Part shown: in pieces, positions 35,022 through 46,799 of the stretch
Numbering within the stretch: the stretch's first letter is position 1
Layout: each line of letters begins with the position of its first letter
Source: Adiantum capillus-veneris
Taxonomy: Eukaryota > Streptophyta > Polypodiopsida > Polypodiales > Pteridaceae
Direction: 5' to 3'
Length of the DNA stretch: 64,000 nt
NCBI GenBank assembly: GCA_014529385.2
Contig: CM043953.1
Coordinates: 94,365,842 to 94,429,841 of the forward strand
The notes under the pieces: model-generated
The model's database searches: none
Told to the model about the DNA's origin: nothing
What the model saw: only the letters and a program-made list of their open reading frames with translations
Translations under genes and position numbers: made by a program

Positions 35022-35673
35022 AGTAATAAATAAGAGAAAATTGACTATGCTTGATTTGAAGTAATAAATACACATGCATTTCATTTTTAAATGTTTGTCA
35101 TTGCCATGAAATTGGATCATCTTACAGATAGCTATAGAGGTAATTAGTCATTGTATACACAATTCTTCTTTAAAATTTTGTAATTTTCTTTGTACTTTGT
35201 TTACTTTAGTGCTAGATACTTGATGTCAATCTGTGTAAGTCTATAACAATGCCCACCAACCAAGACTAGCTTTACTTATGCTTGCAAACATTTGATACTT
35301 CGCAAGAGTGAGATTTGTGTATGCTCCACAGTGGCTATAGGTAGACTTATGGTATTTCGATCGACAAATATTTTGATCGTGAATCTACTACATATGGTAG
35401 ACTTATGGTATTTTGATACGTAGTGGCTACATGTAGACTTATGGTCTTTTGATTAACAAATATTCCGATCGTGAATCTACTACAAACAGTTCATGGATAG
35501 TCATCGGTTATAAGTTCCATGTACTTTTGGTAGTTGAGACTCGCATCAATCTGATGATGGCAAAGCACAATGTGGTTACACTATTGTGGAAGAGTTTATG
35601 TGTTAATACGCTTCAACACTACAAGTGCGAGTGAGCTCTTTTGAGAGAGTGTTTTCTCTCTGCAGGGAGCTCC
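33670..35673. other. Original flank of the chromovirus, now inverted
   Basis: No coding region recognised. It begins with a G-run (33670-33675) beside the LTR end and contains a 70-bp (CT)n microsatellite at 34950-35019. It is interpreted as host DNA carried in the inversion. Confidence 0.55.
34950..35019. repeat. (CT)n microsatellite, 70 bp
   Basis: An uninterrupted CT run. Confidence 0.97.
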
Positions 35674-36062
35674 TTAAGCATAAAAATCACCTCAAGATTT
35701 GGGCAAGGTTCCCACAAACATTTTAAGCACTTTAGCTAGCAAGCCGACATGCACCTCATGCTTGGGTAGGGTTCCCACCTCAAGGTCAGCCATAGCTTGC
35801 CTAAGGTGAAAGGAATTTATAACACTAACTTTTGGAGGTCTTTAATGAAGCTAACCCTAAGGTCTTTAAGCTCCATTAGGTAGCATTTCTCTTTGACATA
35901 CAATCTCTCATTTGGGCCCCTTTAACCTTGGCCCCGTGTTGAGACAGATCCATAAGCACATGTCTATATTCTAACCCTTATTCTCGATTATCCTCCCACA
36001 TTAAATGATCACTTTAATATGAGAAAATCATTTGGGTTGGTTAAATAATAGATTTTATGACA
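35674..36062 (-). repeat. Retained part of the chromovirus 3' LTR
   Basis: Matches 42572-42992 of the 5' LTR and ends in GATTTTATGACA. Similarity stops abruptly at 35674 (TTAAGCATAAAAATCACC). Confidence 0.92.
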
Positions 36063-36439
36063 TTACCTCTCTCTTGAAATCATAGTTGTCCTCAACGATG
36101 AGGTAGAAGAGATAAAGTCTTAGTCATCATTCTATGTTTCTTAGCCCACTAGGATCACTTTGCACCCTGCGACATCATTCCAAATGGATGACTAGTTCAT
36201 TTGGTGCTTGGGAGACGTAGCTGCCGCAAGCCTGTCTGCTCTTTAGTCCATATCATACTCCCAAAGTAGAGTGACAAATTCTACTTGGTGTTTGAGTGAT
36301 GTCATCATCACAAACATGATTCTCAGCATGCATATTATTTAAATTTGTGCACAAAAAGGATTAGTCTTATAAGACAAAAACATTGTTCATTTACATTTGC
36401 TTACCCTAGTGCAGCATTGTAAGCATTGGCAAGGTTCAT

Positions 36440-38990
36440 ACTATTCTTAAGGTGTATTCCCTGAATCCATCTAACATCTTCAAAAGGATAGTTTTTTAGC
36501 TTAATAGATATCGTCCGATAATCTTACCATGCCGCAATACCTTGTCTTCATGCCGAAGGATAGCTTCAGGTTGTAGCACCTCTTCTTGGTCTTTGATTTC
36601 TGAAGGGTCTTCAATAATTGGTTCTCTTGGTGGCTCTCCTTTGTAGGGCTTAAGTAGGCTCACATGAAAAGCATTATGTATGAGCCAATGGTTGGGCAAC
36701 TTGAGTTGATAAGCCATGTCATTGATTGGCTTCAAGATTTGAAAAGGACCATAGTATCTTTTTGCTAATTTAGCATAATACTTTTGATGGCCCGCATGAT
36801 TTTTTCTTGTCGTTTGCCTCAATTGAGCCATGGGAAACTTAAGTAAGACTCAATCGTTTTCTTTGAACGTTAAGGCCCTTCCGTGCTTATTAGCAGCATA
36901 TTTTTGCCTTTGTTGAGAGATGGATATAGCCTCCTTAACCTTTTGAAAAGATTCGTGTAGGCCACGCTATACTCATCAGCGGGATCTTTCCATGTACTTT
37001 AAGTAGCAAGGGACTTTTAGGTCTTCCCTCTATGATCTCAAAAGGTACTTTTCGCGTAGGTATGGACAATATTATTGTACGCATACTCTACAATGGGTAA
37101 GTGCTTCTCCCATTGTGAGCGTTGATCTACTTCTATAACGTAAGTCTTTAGTAGATCAAGTATTGTAAGATTGGCTATCTCACTTTGGCCATCTGTTTGT
37201 GGTGATAGGCCAAAGAGAAAATCAATCTTGTACCTAGATTTTCAAAGAGACCTTTCCAAAAATTAGTGGTCATTTTAGGATTTCTATCTGACACGATGGA
37301 TGTTGGTAATCCATGGTGTTTGAAATTTTGAGATATGAAGATGGTTGCCATTTGTGCCTTAATAGTCTTTTTGATAGGAATAAAGTGTGCTTGCTTGCTA
37401 AACCTGTCGACCATTGTCCATATTCCCGTATTCCCATGGATACACTTGGGTAATCCAAAGATAAATGCATGGATATACTCTCCCATGGTGAATTAGGGAT
37501 TGGAAATGGCTGGAGTAATCCAATTTTCTTCCCTCTATCATACTTAGTCTTTTGGCATACCACACATTTTGAAACATACTCTTGTATGTGCACTTTCATG
37601 GTAGGCCAATAGAAGTATGTCTCTACTCCTCAAAGAGTAGGTTGAATGCCTCTATGTCCCTCATAGGGAGGATCATGGGATTCATTCATGACTTTCTCAC
37701 GAAGGGAGTGGGTAGCATATAGCCTATTGCCATGGAGAAGAATACCATCCTGCAAGGTGAATGGTTCCTCTTTCTTCCCCAAATCAAGGGATGACATTAC
37801 ATCTTTAAAGTCAGAGTTAGTAGCATCCTCATATATCATAGAAGATAGATCATTGTGAGTTGCTATAGACACTGCATTGACTTTTGGCCGTCGTGAAAGT
37901 GCATCGGCCATTTGATTGTGCTTACCAGCAATGTGAAAATAAAATTCCGAAAGAAAATTTTCCCACCTCATTTGTTTGTCGAAAAGCTTGGTTTGCGTCA
38001 TGAAGTACTTGAGACTTTGGTGGTCTGTTCGTAAAATGAATGGAGTCCCTAATAAATAGTGCTTCAGGACATGTAGAACAGCTAAAATCTCTTTCTCATA
38101 AATACCCAAGACCCGCTCATCCATATTGAGCCTTCGGATCACATATGCTAGGGCATGCCCTTCTTGAATCAAGACTGCTCCAAGGCAATCGCCACAAGCA
38201 TCACATTGGACCTCAAATGGCTTTGAGAGATCCGGAAGGATGAGGAATGGTTGTGAGGTAAGCTTTTCTTTGAGCTTGTCAAAATCATTTTTCTCATTAG
38301 TAGTCCATGAATACTTAACATTCTTCTTTGTTAAGTCATGTAATGGTCTTGCTATTTGAGAAAATTTTGCTATGAAGCGTCTATAGTATGCACACATACC
38401 AATAAAGCTTTTTAGTTCATGTAGATTCCTTGGATTAGGCTATGCTTTTATTACCTCTAACTTCGATGGATCCATACTGATACTATCTTGAGAAATAATA
38501 TGACCTAAGTATTGAATCTCTTGAAGGAAAAATTCGCTTTTCTTTTGGTTGAGAAAAAGCTTGTTCTCCCTCAATTCTTGAAAAATCACTTGGAGACGTT
38601 GCTTGTGTTCCTCCAAAGACTTGGCGTAGATGATAACATCATCAAAGAACACTCCAGTGAACTTGCCGTAGGGTCTAAATATTTTCTCCATCAAACAATT
38701 GAATGTGGCAGGTGCATTGGTCAAGCCAAAAGGCATGACTAGATATTCATAAAGACCAAACGTGGTACGAAACGCAGTCTGTAGGATATCTTCATTCACT
38801 ATCCTTATTTGATGATAGCCACTTTTAAGGTCAATCATACTGAAGTAGGTAGAGCCTTGTAGCTTATCAAATAGATCTTCTACCCGAGACACGAGAAATC
38901 TGTTTTTGATAGTGATATGATTTAGTGCTCGATAATCCACACACACACACACGATATGTACCATCTTTCTTTTGCACTAAAAGGACTCGA
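36440..38990 (-). pseudogene. Chromovirus pol: RT, RNase H, integrase, chromodomain
   Basis: RT spans about 38970-38430 with FFDD as its catalytic box (near 38640) and MPFGLTNAPATF before it. RNase H (about 38240-37880) keeps CDA, a glutamate in YEKEILAV, and RTDHQSL. The integrase finger lies near 37660-37540 (CVVCQKTKYDRGK). The core lies near 37480-37190 and is damaged: SMHLSLD stands where the first catalytic Asp is expected. YYGPFQIL (near 36760) marks the GPY/F region. A chromodomain-like end follows (PEAIL ... RYLLS, then KNYPFEDVRWIQ in another frame, about 36560-36440). A dinucleotide expansion at 38939-38952 shifts the frame in the VCVDYRAL motif. Stops separate 38440/38397 and 37630/37599. 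Confidence 0.9.
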
Positions 38991-39280
38991 GAACAAAAGG
39001 GAGAGGAGCTAGGCCTCGCCATCCCTTTGTCTACCAATTCTTGTACTTACCTCATGATCTCCTCTTGTTGATCTTGGGAAACTCGATAAGAAGGCTTGTT
39101 AGGCGGTGAGCTTCCTGGTAGGAGCTCAAGTCAATGGTCATCATCCCCTCGTTTTGGAGGTAAGTCCATAGGAATATCATCGATGAAAACATCTTGGAAT
39201 CCATTTAGAAAAGTAGACAATTCTAACTCTTCTTGATTCCTACCATTCTCATTTGATAAATCATTAGCGTCATTAGTGGA

Positions 39281-39652
39281 TTATTTGAAAAAAATCATGT
39301 ACGCAGAAATCAAGCTTTTCATTGACTTATCAAAAGCTGGTGAATTTACAAGTGGTATAGTATGACCAGATTTAGCATCTATATACATGTTCTTTCCTAT
39401 GTAGGTGAGGTATATTCTCCTTTCAAGGAACTTCATGTTGGTAGCCATGTGATTAAACCATGGCGCCCCTAGGATAGCATCCTCATGTTGGAGAGGAGAG
39501 ATGAAAAAGTCTTCTTTGTTGACATAGCTTTGGACATGAAGCCTCAACTTCCCAATCAAGGGAGTAACAGAGACTTGCTGTCTCTTGAAAGCTTTGTCAG
39601 TTGTTACAATATCTCCCATCTCGAAAGCTTGGATGCCCAACTTGGTGGCCAA
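39281..39652 (-). pseudogene. Chromovirus retropepsin fragment
   Basis: A 123-residue open segment with the second retropepsin motif ILGAPWF and a C-terminal DKSMKSL stretch. The catalytic Asp region lies just upstream (near 39680, in the frame reading FILFDPGSTHNFIS-like DNA) and is shortened. It is nearly identical to 1-440 at the window start. Confidence 0.75.
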
Positions 39653-39799
39653 CTTTGATATGAAGTTGTGAGTAGAGCCAGGGTCAAATAAGATGAAGGC
39701 ATCATGCTCCCTTACCTTTCCCCAAGCGTAGGAGAGAAATGATCCTTTGCAATGAGCATCCTCTTTTGGATCTTCGATGGTGGAAGCCCTAGGAGTCTC

Positions 39800-41080
39800 A
39801 TTGCGAGCATTTTTCTTGGGGCAAGAATGATAGCCATGTCCTTGCTCCCCACACTTTAAACACTTATGGTCCTTGCAAAAAGCGTCAAGCTCTTCATGAG
39901 AGCGTTTGTTTTTACCTTTGTAAACTCCCTTCTCCTTGGACCTATTGTTGTTGCTGTAGAAGTGCCTTGGGCAAAATTTTGGGCATTGGTTTTTCCCTTT
40001 GCATCATTTTTGTCTTGTTTTCCATGGGTTTGACATTTTGTCTAGCCCCTTGTTGGAAATTGATGCGGGAAGCAACCATGGTGTGGTGGATAATCCCGCA
40101 CAAAATTGTTGCTTTTGCTCGACGAAGTCTATCTTTTGGAAGACAGTATCCTTGAGATGTAAATCCCAAAACTTGTCCACATATTTGTGAATAGACTCAT
40201 GTGAGAGAAGCTTCAAACTGCGCCATTTGATAAGTACTTTATCCTTTGCATCGCTTGCAAGGAATTTCTTCATGATGGAAACTCATAGAGTTTTCCATGT
40301 CTTTGGGGCTTCACCGTTGCCACGAAGGCTAGTCCAACATTGACGAGCCGAGTTTTGGAAGTGCATAGCTACATGGTGTAGCTTGGAGGACTCCGTGAAG
40401 CCCTCGTCTCCAAAGGCCGCATCAAATTGTTGGATGAAGGCCAATACTTTGTCGGTGGCACCAAAGGTTCCATCATAGGTGAGAAAAGAGATACTCTTTC
40501 CTCCCTCTTTGAACTTATAGAGCTTCTGTGATCTTTGCCATGCAGGGTATGATTTGCGATGTCCACCCCTCTTGTATTCTCTAGGAGAATAGTCATAGCT
40601 TTCGTCAGGAGAGGAGAAAGGTGAAGAAGAAGAAGAAGAGGGTGACCTCTTTCTTGACCTTTTCTTCTTTTGTTTCCTCTCTTTCCTTTCGAAGTGACGA
40701 GAAGGACTGTGTGTTGATCATTTCCTCATGGGAGGAGTTGGCGATCGTCTAGACGGCCGTCTTCGTGGAGCCACATCTTTAGAGGAACTTAGGGATTCAT
40801 TGATTTCTTGATCTTTGGATTGCTCCTCTCGTATGGGAGAGAGTCTTCTTTTGGGGGTCTCATCAAGAGGCCTCCTAAGCTCTCTCTCTTCTTGGAGAGG
40901 AAGGGAAATCCCATAAGCATGAAGTTGTTGAGTAACTTTGGCTGGCAAAGTAGGGTTGCCCATAGCTTGATGCAACCTAGTCACAAGATAATTGATAAAC
41001 ATAGGGGCATCATCATTAGCACCTTCATGTGCAAAATCAAAGTTAGCAATGTTCATTCTACTCTCTTGGTTATTGTCAGC
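39800..41080 (-). pseudogene. Chromovirus gag with SR-rich segment and zinc knuckle
   Basis: Start at MADNNQES (near 41080). An N-terminal helical part is followed by an arginine/serine-rich stretch (about 40740-40600). Then comes the capsid-like domain (YPAWQ near 40545 to LLSHESIHKYVDKFWDLHL near 40190) and a CCHC knuckle CLKCGEQGHGYHSC (near 39830-39870). In-frame TGA codons occur at 40718 and about 40283. There are further indels near 40100. Confidence 0.85.
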
Positions 41081-41476
41081 CATGCTAATTACACTTATGT
41101 GTTTACTTAGTGTATTCTTTGGCAATTTATAACCTTAGTTGCTAATCCTCTTACTTTGAAAAAAGACACTTAAGTATCTACACCCACGGCTTGAATTGGT
41201 TAATTAGTAGTATGGTGGGACTAACATAGCAGAATTGTCGAGGGATAGCTCCTTTCAGACTTCTTATGGCTCAATAATGATAAAGCCGTAGGCTAGTCTA
41301 AAAAGACCCCATTATTAAGACCAAAGCTCCCTAGGTGTGCACCATATCCCACATAGTGGGCTCAACAAAACAGATAATAGATCCCAGTTCCACTTAACAT
41401 AATATAATTAATAAAATCAACCATTAATAGGCTACTTAAGGACCTCTCTTTTTAAGCAAGAAAAGAGAAACCAAAT

Positions 41477-41488
41477 GTTCTAATACCA
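41477..41488 (-). other. Primer binding site of the chromovirus
   Basis: TGGTATTAGAAC on the minus strand, one base inside the 5' LTR. It is two changes from the initiator-Met site TGGTATCAGAGC. Confidence 0.75.
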
Positions 41489-41489
41489 A

Positions 41490-42158
41490 TGTAATGGAAA
41501 TGGCCTATGTACTTTGATAATAACGGAATTAAGAGAATTCGAGTGAGCATTTTTGTGAGATTACTTTGAGAACATAGAGGGTGAACTTAATTGATGGTAA
41601 CATAGTACTAACTTGGCATGGATAATACTTTTGCAAGAGAGAGAGAGAGAATTAAAGAACATGACAATAGTTGAGGACCAGATTTACTTGGAGCCGATCC
41701 CCCCTCCAAAAGAAGTTTGTATTATAGATTCTCCCATCAAGAGAGACTTGATATAATACAATCTTTGTGTTCCTTGTGACTTAGGTGATGCAATGAAGAT
41801 GGAAAGCCTCATGCATCACAAGCATACCATAAACTTTGCAAAAAGCATTAGCCTCAATCCCAAGGCCTCATCGAAGGTGGAGAGAGCTAGCAGGGAATGA
41901 GGGTAGGGAAGAGGAAGAACAATCATCCATGGCAGAAAGAAATAGTTTCTCACTTATCATCACTCTTCTTGCTTAGCATAGCGTAATAGCATAGTAATGA
42001 AGATCAAGAAGATGGAAAGCTTAAGCATTGAAGCATGGCTCTTGGTTGGATTTGCATTCCATAGCCAAGAGTGTTGGTGTAGGCTCTCCACTTTTTAAAA
42101 CAACCTTGGAGAAGGAGTTGGAGCTCTTGCACTTTGCACTCCACACAACGAGAGAATG

Positions 42159-42206
<48 letters not shown>

Positions 42207-42992
42207 AGAGTATACCCCTATCTCATGCTTGGTCCACACCTCTCTCTCTCTCTCTCTCATCTTATTTGATTATTTTATTTAGACATGTGTCCTCTTTTTC
42301 CTCTTTGAGAGAAAGAACTTAATTGATTATTTTTATGCATTTAAATTCTCATTGGACCCCTTTAAAACCTATCCAGTAGGATTCAAACACCTTCTGGGAG
42401 GATCATTAGTAGGATTCAAACACCTTGTGGGAGGATCATTTGAACATGTGTCTTTTATGCTTTTTAAGTCATTTGGTTTGAATTGAATACTTAAAGCACT
42501 TTGTCAATCAAGCATAGGAACCATTGATGTCTCTTGAGGGTTAATCTTTGAATTGAACACCTCAAGAACCTTAGTTATTTTAAGCATAAAAATCACCTCA
42601 AGCTTTGGGCAAGGTTCCCACAAACGTTTTAAACACTTTAGCTAGCAAGCCGACAAGCATCTCATGCTTGGGTAGGGTTCCCACCTCAAGGTCAGCTCTA
42701 GCTTGGGTAGGGCTCCCATTTCAAGGTTAGTCCTAGCTTGCCTAAGTCAAATGACTTTTTAACACTAACTTTTGGAGGTCTTTAATAAAGCTAACCCTAA
42801 GGTCTTTAGGCTCCATTAGGTATCGTTGCTCTTTCACATACCATCTCTCATTTGGACCCTTTCACTTTGGCCCTGTGTTGATACAGATCCATAAGCACAT
42901 GTCTATATTCTAACCCTTCTTCCCGTTTATTCTCCCACATTAAATGATCAGTTTAATATGAGAAAATCATTTGGATATTAGATTTTATGACA
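41490..42992 (-). repeat. 5' LTR of the chromovirus, 1,503 bp
   Basis: TGTAATGGAAATGG...TTTTATGACA on the plus strand. It contains a (GT)n tract at about 42157-42204 and a short (CT)n. It serves as the reference copy for the pieces at 32594-33669, 35674-36062 and 57985-58152. Confidence 0.92.
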
Positions 42993-42997
42993 ACCCC

Positions 42998-43046
<49 letters not shown>

Positions 43047-43779
43047 CATTCATTCTCGTCAAAGGCAGAGTGAGACAAACTCGCAGACTGGTTTGGAACA
43101 CTAGTCATGAGCGAGAGAGTTTTGCCATCTATGGCTGGGTTCACATCGGGTGGCGGCAGAAAATTGAAGTGCACCCGCCGCAGCCAATCGTTGCTCGCCA
43201 ACTAGGAAAGCCTCCTCACATCAGGCGGAAGGAAGCAGTACACGGGACTGCCAGCGCATGGAAGAAAATTGCAATGCTTCTTCCGACCCTCCCCCCCCCC
43301 CCCCCCCCCCCCCCGCCCCCCCCTCGCCCTCCCCACCTTCGCTCTCCACGTGAGCATGAATTGCATTCACAATAGACGGCGTCAGACAATCAACATCCCT
43401 TCTTCCACCCTCTTCTCACGGTTGACTCCACGCGGAAGATGGGATTCTCCTCCACCCGGAAGATGGGATTTTAGGGGGCGTCTTCCGCCTCCCCACTTTG
43501 AACCCACGTGATCGTCATGAGAGAGTCAAATTTTAGCTTTGAGCAGAGAAGTAGGAACAATCCATGGGACCTCAACGCTCGTCAGAGAGGTTTGTATGGA
43601 GACTCCTCCGCTAACGCGTTTCCTCTCCTCAGACTGCCGCCAGGAGCGCGCTTCATTCCTATCAGCAATCCATGCCGCTTGTGGAGAAACGGATGCAGGT
43701 GGAGGGCCTTTGCACACCCCGTCCTGAACAATACTGACTCCAATGAGGATACAATTGGAATACCGATTGATGCAGGCCC
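42993..43779. promoter_or_regulatory. Upstream region of the PPR gene
   Basis: It contains a (CT)n tract (42999-43043), a feature common near plant transcription starts, and a C-run (43291-43323). The chromovirus LTR lies directly upstream and could supply or disturb promoter activity. No clear TATA box was identified. Confidence 0.4.
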
Positions 43780-46626
43780 ATGAGGCCATCGGAGCCATGG
43801 ATGGCTATCAATTGCCATTCTGTCTACAACCTATTTCACAGCAAGCTTCCTTGTGAGTTTGACATTTCTCTGTGGCTGCTACGAGATTCCTCAGCATGGT
43901 TAGCGAGTGGACGGCATTTGCGGTTTGGTCGTACATATGCTGTGAATGCCTTGCTGGAAGATGATAGAAGTGAACCATCTTCAGCTTTGCATGATTCCAT
44001 CAAGGGGAAATCGTCATTTCCCATTCGACCCGTCGAGCACATTTCCAAGCAGTTATGCCTCTGTGACACATCAAGACTAAGCTCTCTTACTATTCATAAT
44101 TTTACACAGGCTTTGCATTGTGGTACCTCAGGGAAAGCTGAAACCCCCTCTTTTCCATTTAGCCCTTCTGATCTCTCATTTATCTTGCAACAATGTGGGC
44201 ATAACGGATTGCTGTCAGGTGGGAAAATAGCTCATGATCATATAGTACGAAATGGATATGAGCAAATTCCCTTCATTTCAAATTGCCTTGGTTATATGTA
44301 TGGTAACTGTGGAGCCCTTCTGGATGCTCGTGCAATTTTTATTGGCATGCACAATCGAGATGTTTATTCTTGGAATTTTCTGATTCGGGCCTATGCATTG
44401 CAAGAGCAGGTGAGGGAGGCTTTGAATTTGTTCCACCAAATGGAGCTTAGTGGTACTTACCCTGATAAGTTTTCTTTCATTAGCATCCTCTTTGCATGTG
44501 AAAATTTGGTTGAAGGTGCGCTACTGCATGTCTCCGTTATAGAGCATGAATCTGAGAGAGATGTTCTAGTTGGAAATGCTCTTATTAGTTTCTATGGACG
44601 GTGTGGTAGCTTGGAAGATGCACAACAAAATTTCAATTTGATGGAAAGGAAAGATCTTGTCTCCTGGAATACTATAATTGCTGTTTATGCACAGTATGGT
44701 GAAGTGAAAATGGCTTTTATTCTATTCAATACGATGAAACAGGAGAATGTAACTCCTGACAGAATTACATTTATCACGTTACTCTCTGCCTCGGCTAATG
44801 ATGTCGCTTTATTTGAAGGGCAATATATGCATACGTTAGTTCTTGACAGCGAGTTTGCTTCTGACGTATCTGTTGGCAATGCCCTTATAAATATGTATGG
44901 CAAATGCGGCTTATGCGAGGATGCATGGAGCATCTTTAGGGAGATGCGTAAGAAAGATATTATTTCATGGAATGCTATTATCACTGCTTATGCAAATAAT
45001 CATGATGGCGAGAGAGCCTTTCAGCTTTTTAAATTTCTTCAACTGGAAGGATTAGCAATTAGTAAGGTTTCCCTAGTAGCAGTCCTTGAAGCATGTGCGT
45101 GTGAAGGATCCCTTGCCGAAGGCCAAAGGATGCATGCATTTGCCATGAATGTTGGACTCTTTTCGGATGTTGTAGTCGCAGGTGCTGTTGTTCATATGTA
45201 CAGCAAGAGTAGAAGTCTTTCAGATGCTTACAGAGCATTTCAGCATCTTAGTGGTCGAACTTTACTTACTTGGAACACAATAATTGCAGCTTATAGTCAA
45301 TGTCAGCAAGGGTCGTCAGCCTTATCGATGCATGGTAGAATGCTTTGTGAAGGTGTCCTGCCTGATCATGTTACCCTTGTTAGTGTCGTCTCGGCCTGTA
45401 CCAAGCCGGATACCATTTTTGATGCCAAGTGCCTTCATGCTGTTGCTATCGCTAGTAATGTTTGGGGAGACATTGGCGTAGGGACATCGCTTGTGCATAT
45501 ATATGGTAAGCATGGCCTTCTTGAGGAGGCGGAGAAGCTCTTTTGCAGACTTCTTGCCGTAAATCTGGTGACATGGAATGCTTTACTAGCAGCATATGCT
45601 CAATGTGAGCTGCTGGACAGAGTCAAAGAATTTTGTAGTCTGATGTATCTTCAAGGCATTTTACCCGACAATGTAACCTTTCTTTCCACCCTTTCTGCAT
45701 GCACACACCCAAACGATCTTGCTGTGGGCAAGCAGACACACACTCGTATTTTGTGGAGCACATGCAAGGCTGATGCTTTGGTTGTTAGCGCACTTGTGAA
45801 TATGTATGGCAAGTGTAATGCACTCATAAATGCCCAAAAGATATTTGAAAGCAATCAACATCACAATGTTTCTTGTTGGAATGCTTTATTAGGTGCGTAC
45901 TCGCAAAATGGCTATGGAATGTTTTCTTTTGAACTATTCCACAGAATGCAATGGGAAGGTGTCATAGCAGATAAAGTAACCTTTATAAGCATTCTGAGGG
46001 CATGCACAATGGAGATAACAGAAGGGGACGTTTTTCGCTTGCATACGTACCTCCTGGGCAATAATATTGGACCTGATATAGCACTAGGGTCAGCTTTTAT
46101 CAATACGTACGGCAAACTTGGTAAGCCAAAGGATGCATTGAAGATGTTTTTGGCAGGTCCCAAGCATGAAGTAGACACTTGGAATGCATTGATTACGGTA
46201 TTTGGGCAGAGTGGGTATGGGAATGAGTCACTTCAACTCTACTTCAACATGCAGCGAGACGGAATAAAGCCCAATGCCATCACGTACGTCAGTCTTTTGT
46301 CCGCATGCAGTCATGCTGGACTAATTGCTAAGGGTTGCTGTTGTTTTATTTTGCTCATTGCAGACAAAGCAATTTCACCTAAAGCTGAGCATTATAATTG
46401 CATGGTTGACCTCTTTGGGAGAGCAGGAAGGTTGGCTGAAGCGGAGTACATGGTCAACAAAATGCCTTTTGATCCTATGATCATTCCATTGCTTATTTTA
46501 CTTGCTGCGTGTAAGCATCAAATGGATGTGCGAAGGGCCGAACGAGTAACTCATTTTGCTTTCATTGTGGATCCTGATGATCCTACTCCTTACATAATGC
46601 TTAGGAACATCTATTCTACACTGTGA
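43780..46626 (+). CDS. PLS-class pentatricopeptide repeat protein
   Basis: 948 codons without introns. The start may be the ATG at 43780 or the later one at 43801 (MAINCHSVYNLF). The N-terminus is rich in Ser, Leu and Arg and could be an organelle-targeting peptide. From about residue 120 there are seven successive P-L-S triads. Each has a GNALINMYGKCG-like block, an A..+F..M block and a sWN.iI..Y block, and each ends in a proline/aspartate hinge (PDK, PDR, PDH, PDN). A final set (YVSLLSACSHAGL, AEHYNCMVDLFGRAGRL) leads into an E1-like start that stops at YIMLRNIYSTL. The usual remainder of the E domain and any DYW deaminase are missing. Such proteins bind organelle RNA, one base per repeat, for editing or processing. 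Codon use and frame are clean, so it is probably functional, or only C-terminally shortened. Confidence 0.95.
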   Translation: MRPSEPWMAINCHSVYNLFHSKLPCEFDISLWLLRDSSAWLASGRHLRFGRTYAVNALLEDDRSEPSSALHDSIKGKSSFPIRPVEHISKQLCLCDTSRLSSLTIHNFTQALHCGTSGKAETPSFPFSPSDLSFILQQCGHNGLLSGGKIAHDHIVRNGYEQIPFISNCLGYMYGNCGALLDARAIFIGMHNRDVYSWNFLIRAYALQEQVREALNLFHQMELSGTYPDKFSFISILFACENLVEGALLHVSVIEHESERDVLVGNALISFYGRCGSLEDAQQNFNLMERKDLVSWNTIIAVYAQYGEVKMAFILFNTMKQENVTPDRITFITLLSASANDVALFEGQYMHTLVLDSEFASDVSVGNALINMYGKCGLCEDAWSIFREMRKKDIISWNAIITAYANNHDGERAFQLFKFLQLEGLAISKVSLVAVLEACACEGSLAEGQRMHAFAMNVGLFSDVVVAGAVVHMYSKSRSLSDAYRAFQHLSGRTLLTWNTIIAAYSQCQQGSSALSMHGRMLCEGVLPDHVTLVSVVSACTKPDTIFDAKCLHAVAIASNVWGDIGVGTSLVHIYGKHGLLEEAEKLFCRLLAVNLVTWNALLAAYAQCELLDRVKEFCSLMYLQGILPDNVTFLSTLSACTHPNDLAVGKQTHTRILWSTCKADALVVSALVNMYGKCNALINAQKIFESNQHHNVSCWNALLGAYSQNGYGMFSFELFHRMQWEGVIADKVTFISILRACTMEITEGDVFRLHTYLLGNNIGPDIALGSAFINTYGKLGKPKDALKMFLAGPKHEVDTWNALITVFGQSGYGNESLQLYFNMQRDGIKPNAITYVSLLSACSHAGLIAKGCCCFILLIADKAISPKAEHYNCMVDLFGRAGRLAEAEYMVNKMPFDPMIIPLLILLAACKHQMDVRRAERVTHFAFIVDPDDPTPYIMLRNIYSTL

Positions 46627-46751
46627 GAATGACAATGTTACCTTATGTGCTCTTGCTTGAACAAGCCCTGTTTGTATTTCACATATTGGTGCTGCTTCCT
46701 ATGCTTTGCTTGATGTCGCAAAACGAATAGCATATCTCAACATAAGAATTG

Positions 46752-46757
46752 AATAAA
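46752..46757 (+). promoter_or_regulatory. Possible polyadenylation signal of the PPR gene
   Basis: AATAAA about 125 bases after the stop codon, in suitably AT-rich DNA. Confidence 0.35.
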
Positions 46758-46799
46758 GCGGAGAAATAGTTAATGCTCAGAAGATGGGCGGGTCAATTG

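Larger units (their letters stand above)
35674..42992 (-). mobile_element. Ty3/gypsy chromovirus, minus strand, rearranged 3' end
   Basis: The 5' LTR is at 41490-42992 and the retained 3' LTR portion at 35674-36062; the remaining part of that LTR is inverted at 32594-33669. The primer site at 41477-41488 and the polypurine tract AAGAGAGAGGTAA (36063-36075) fix both internal edges. Domains run gag, CCHC, protease, RT, RNase H, integrase, chromodomain trace. Every coding part carries stops or shifts. C-runs flank both outer ends, so a CCCCC target duplication is possible but weak. Confidence 0.92.

Noticed and set aside
42028-42322. Open frames across the GT and CT tracts
   Set aside because: They are made largely of dinucleotide repeat inside an LTR and encode only repeated Cys/Val or Leu/Ser.
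42971-43511. Open frames upstream of the PPR gene
   Set aside because: Composed of CT repeat and C-run translation (poly Leu/Ser and poly Pro), with no start context or conserved part; more likely the 5' untranslated region.
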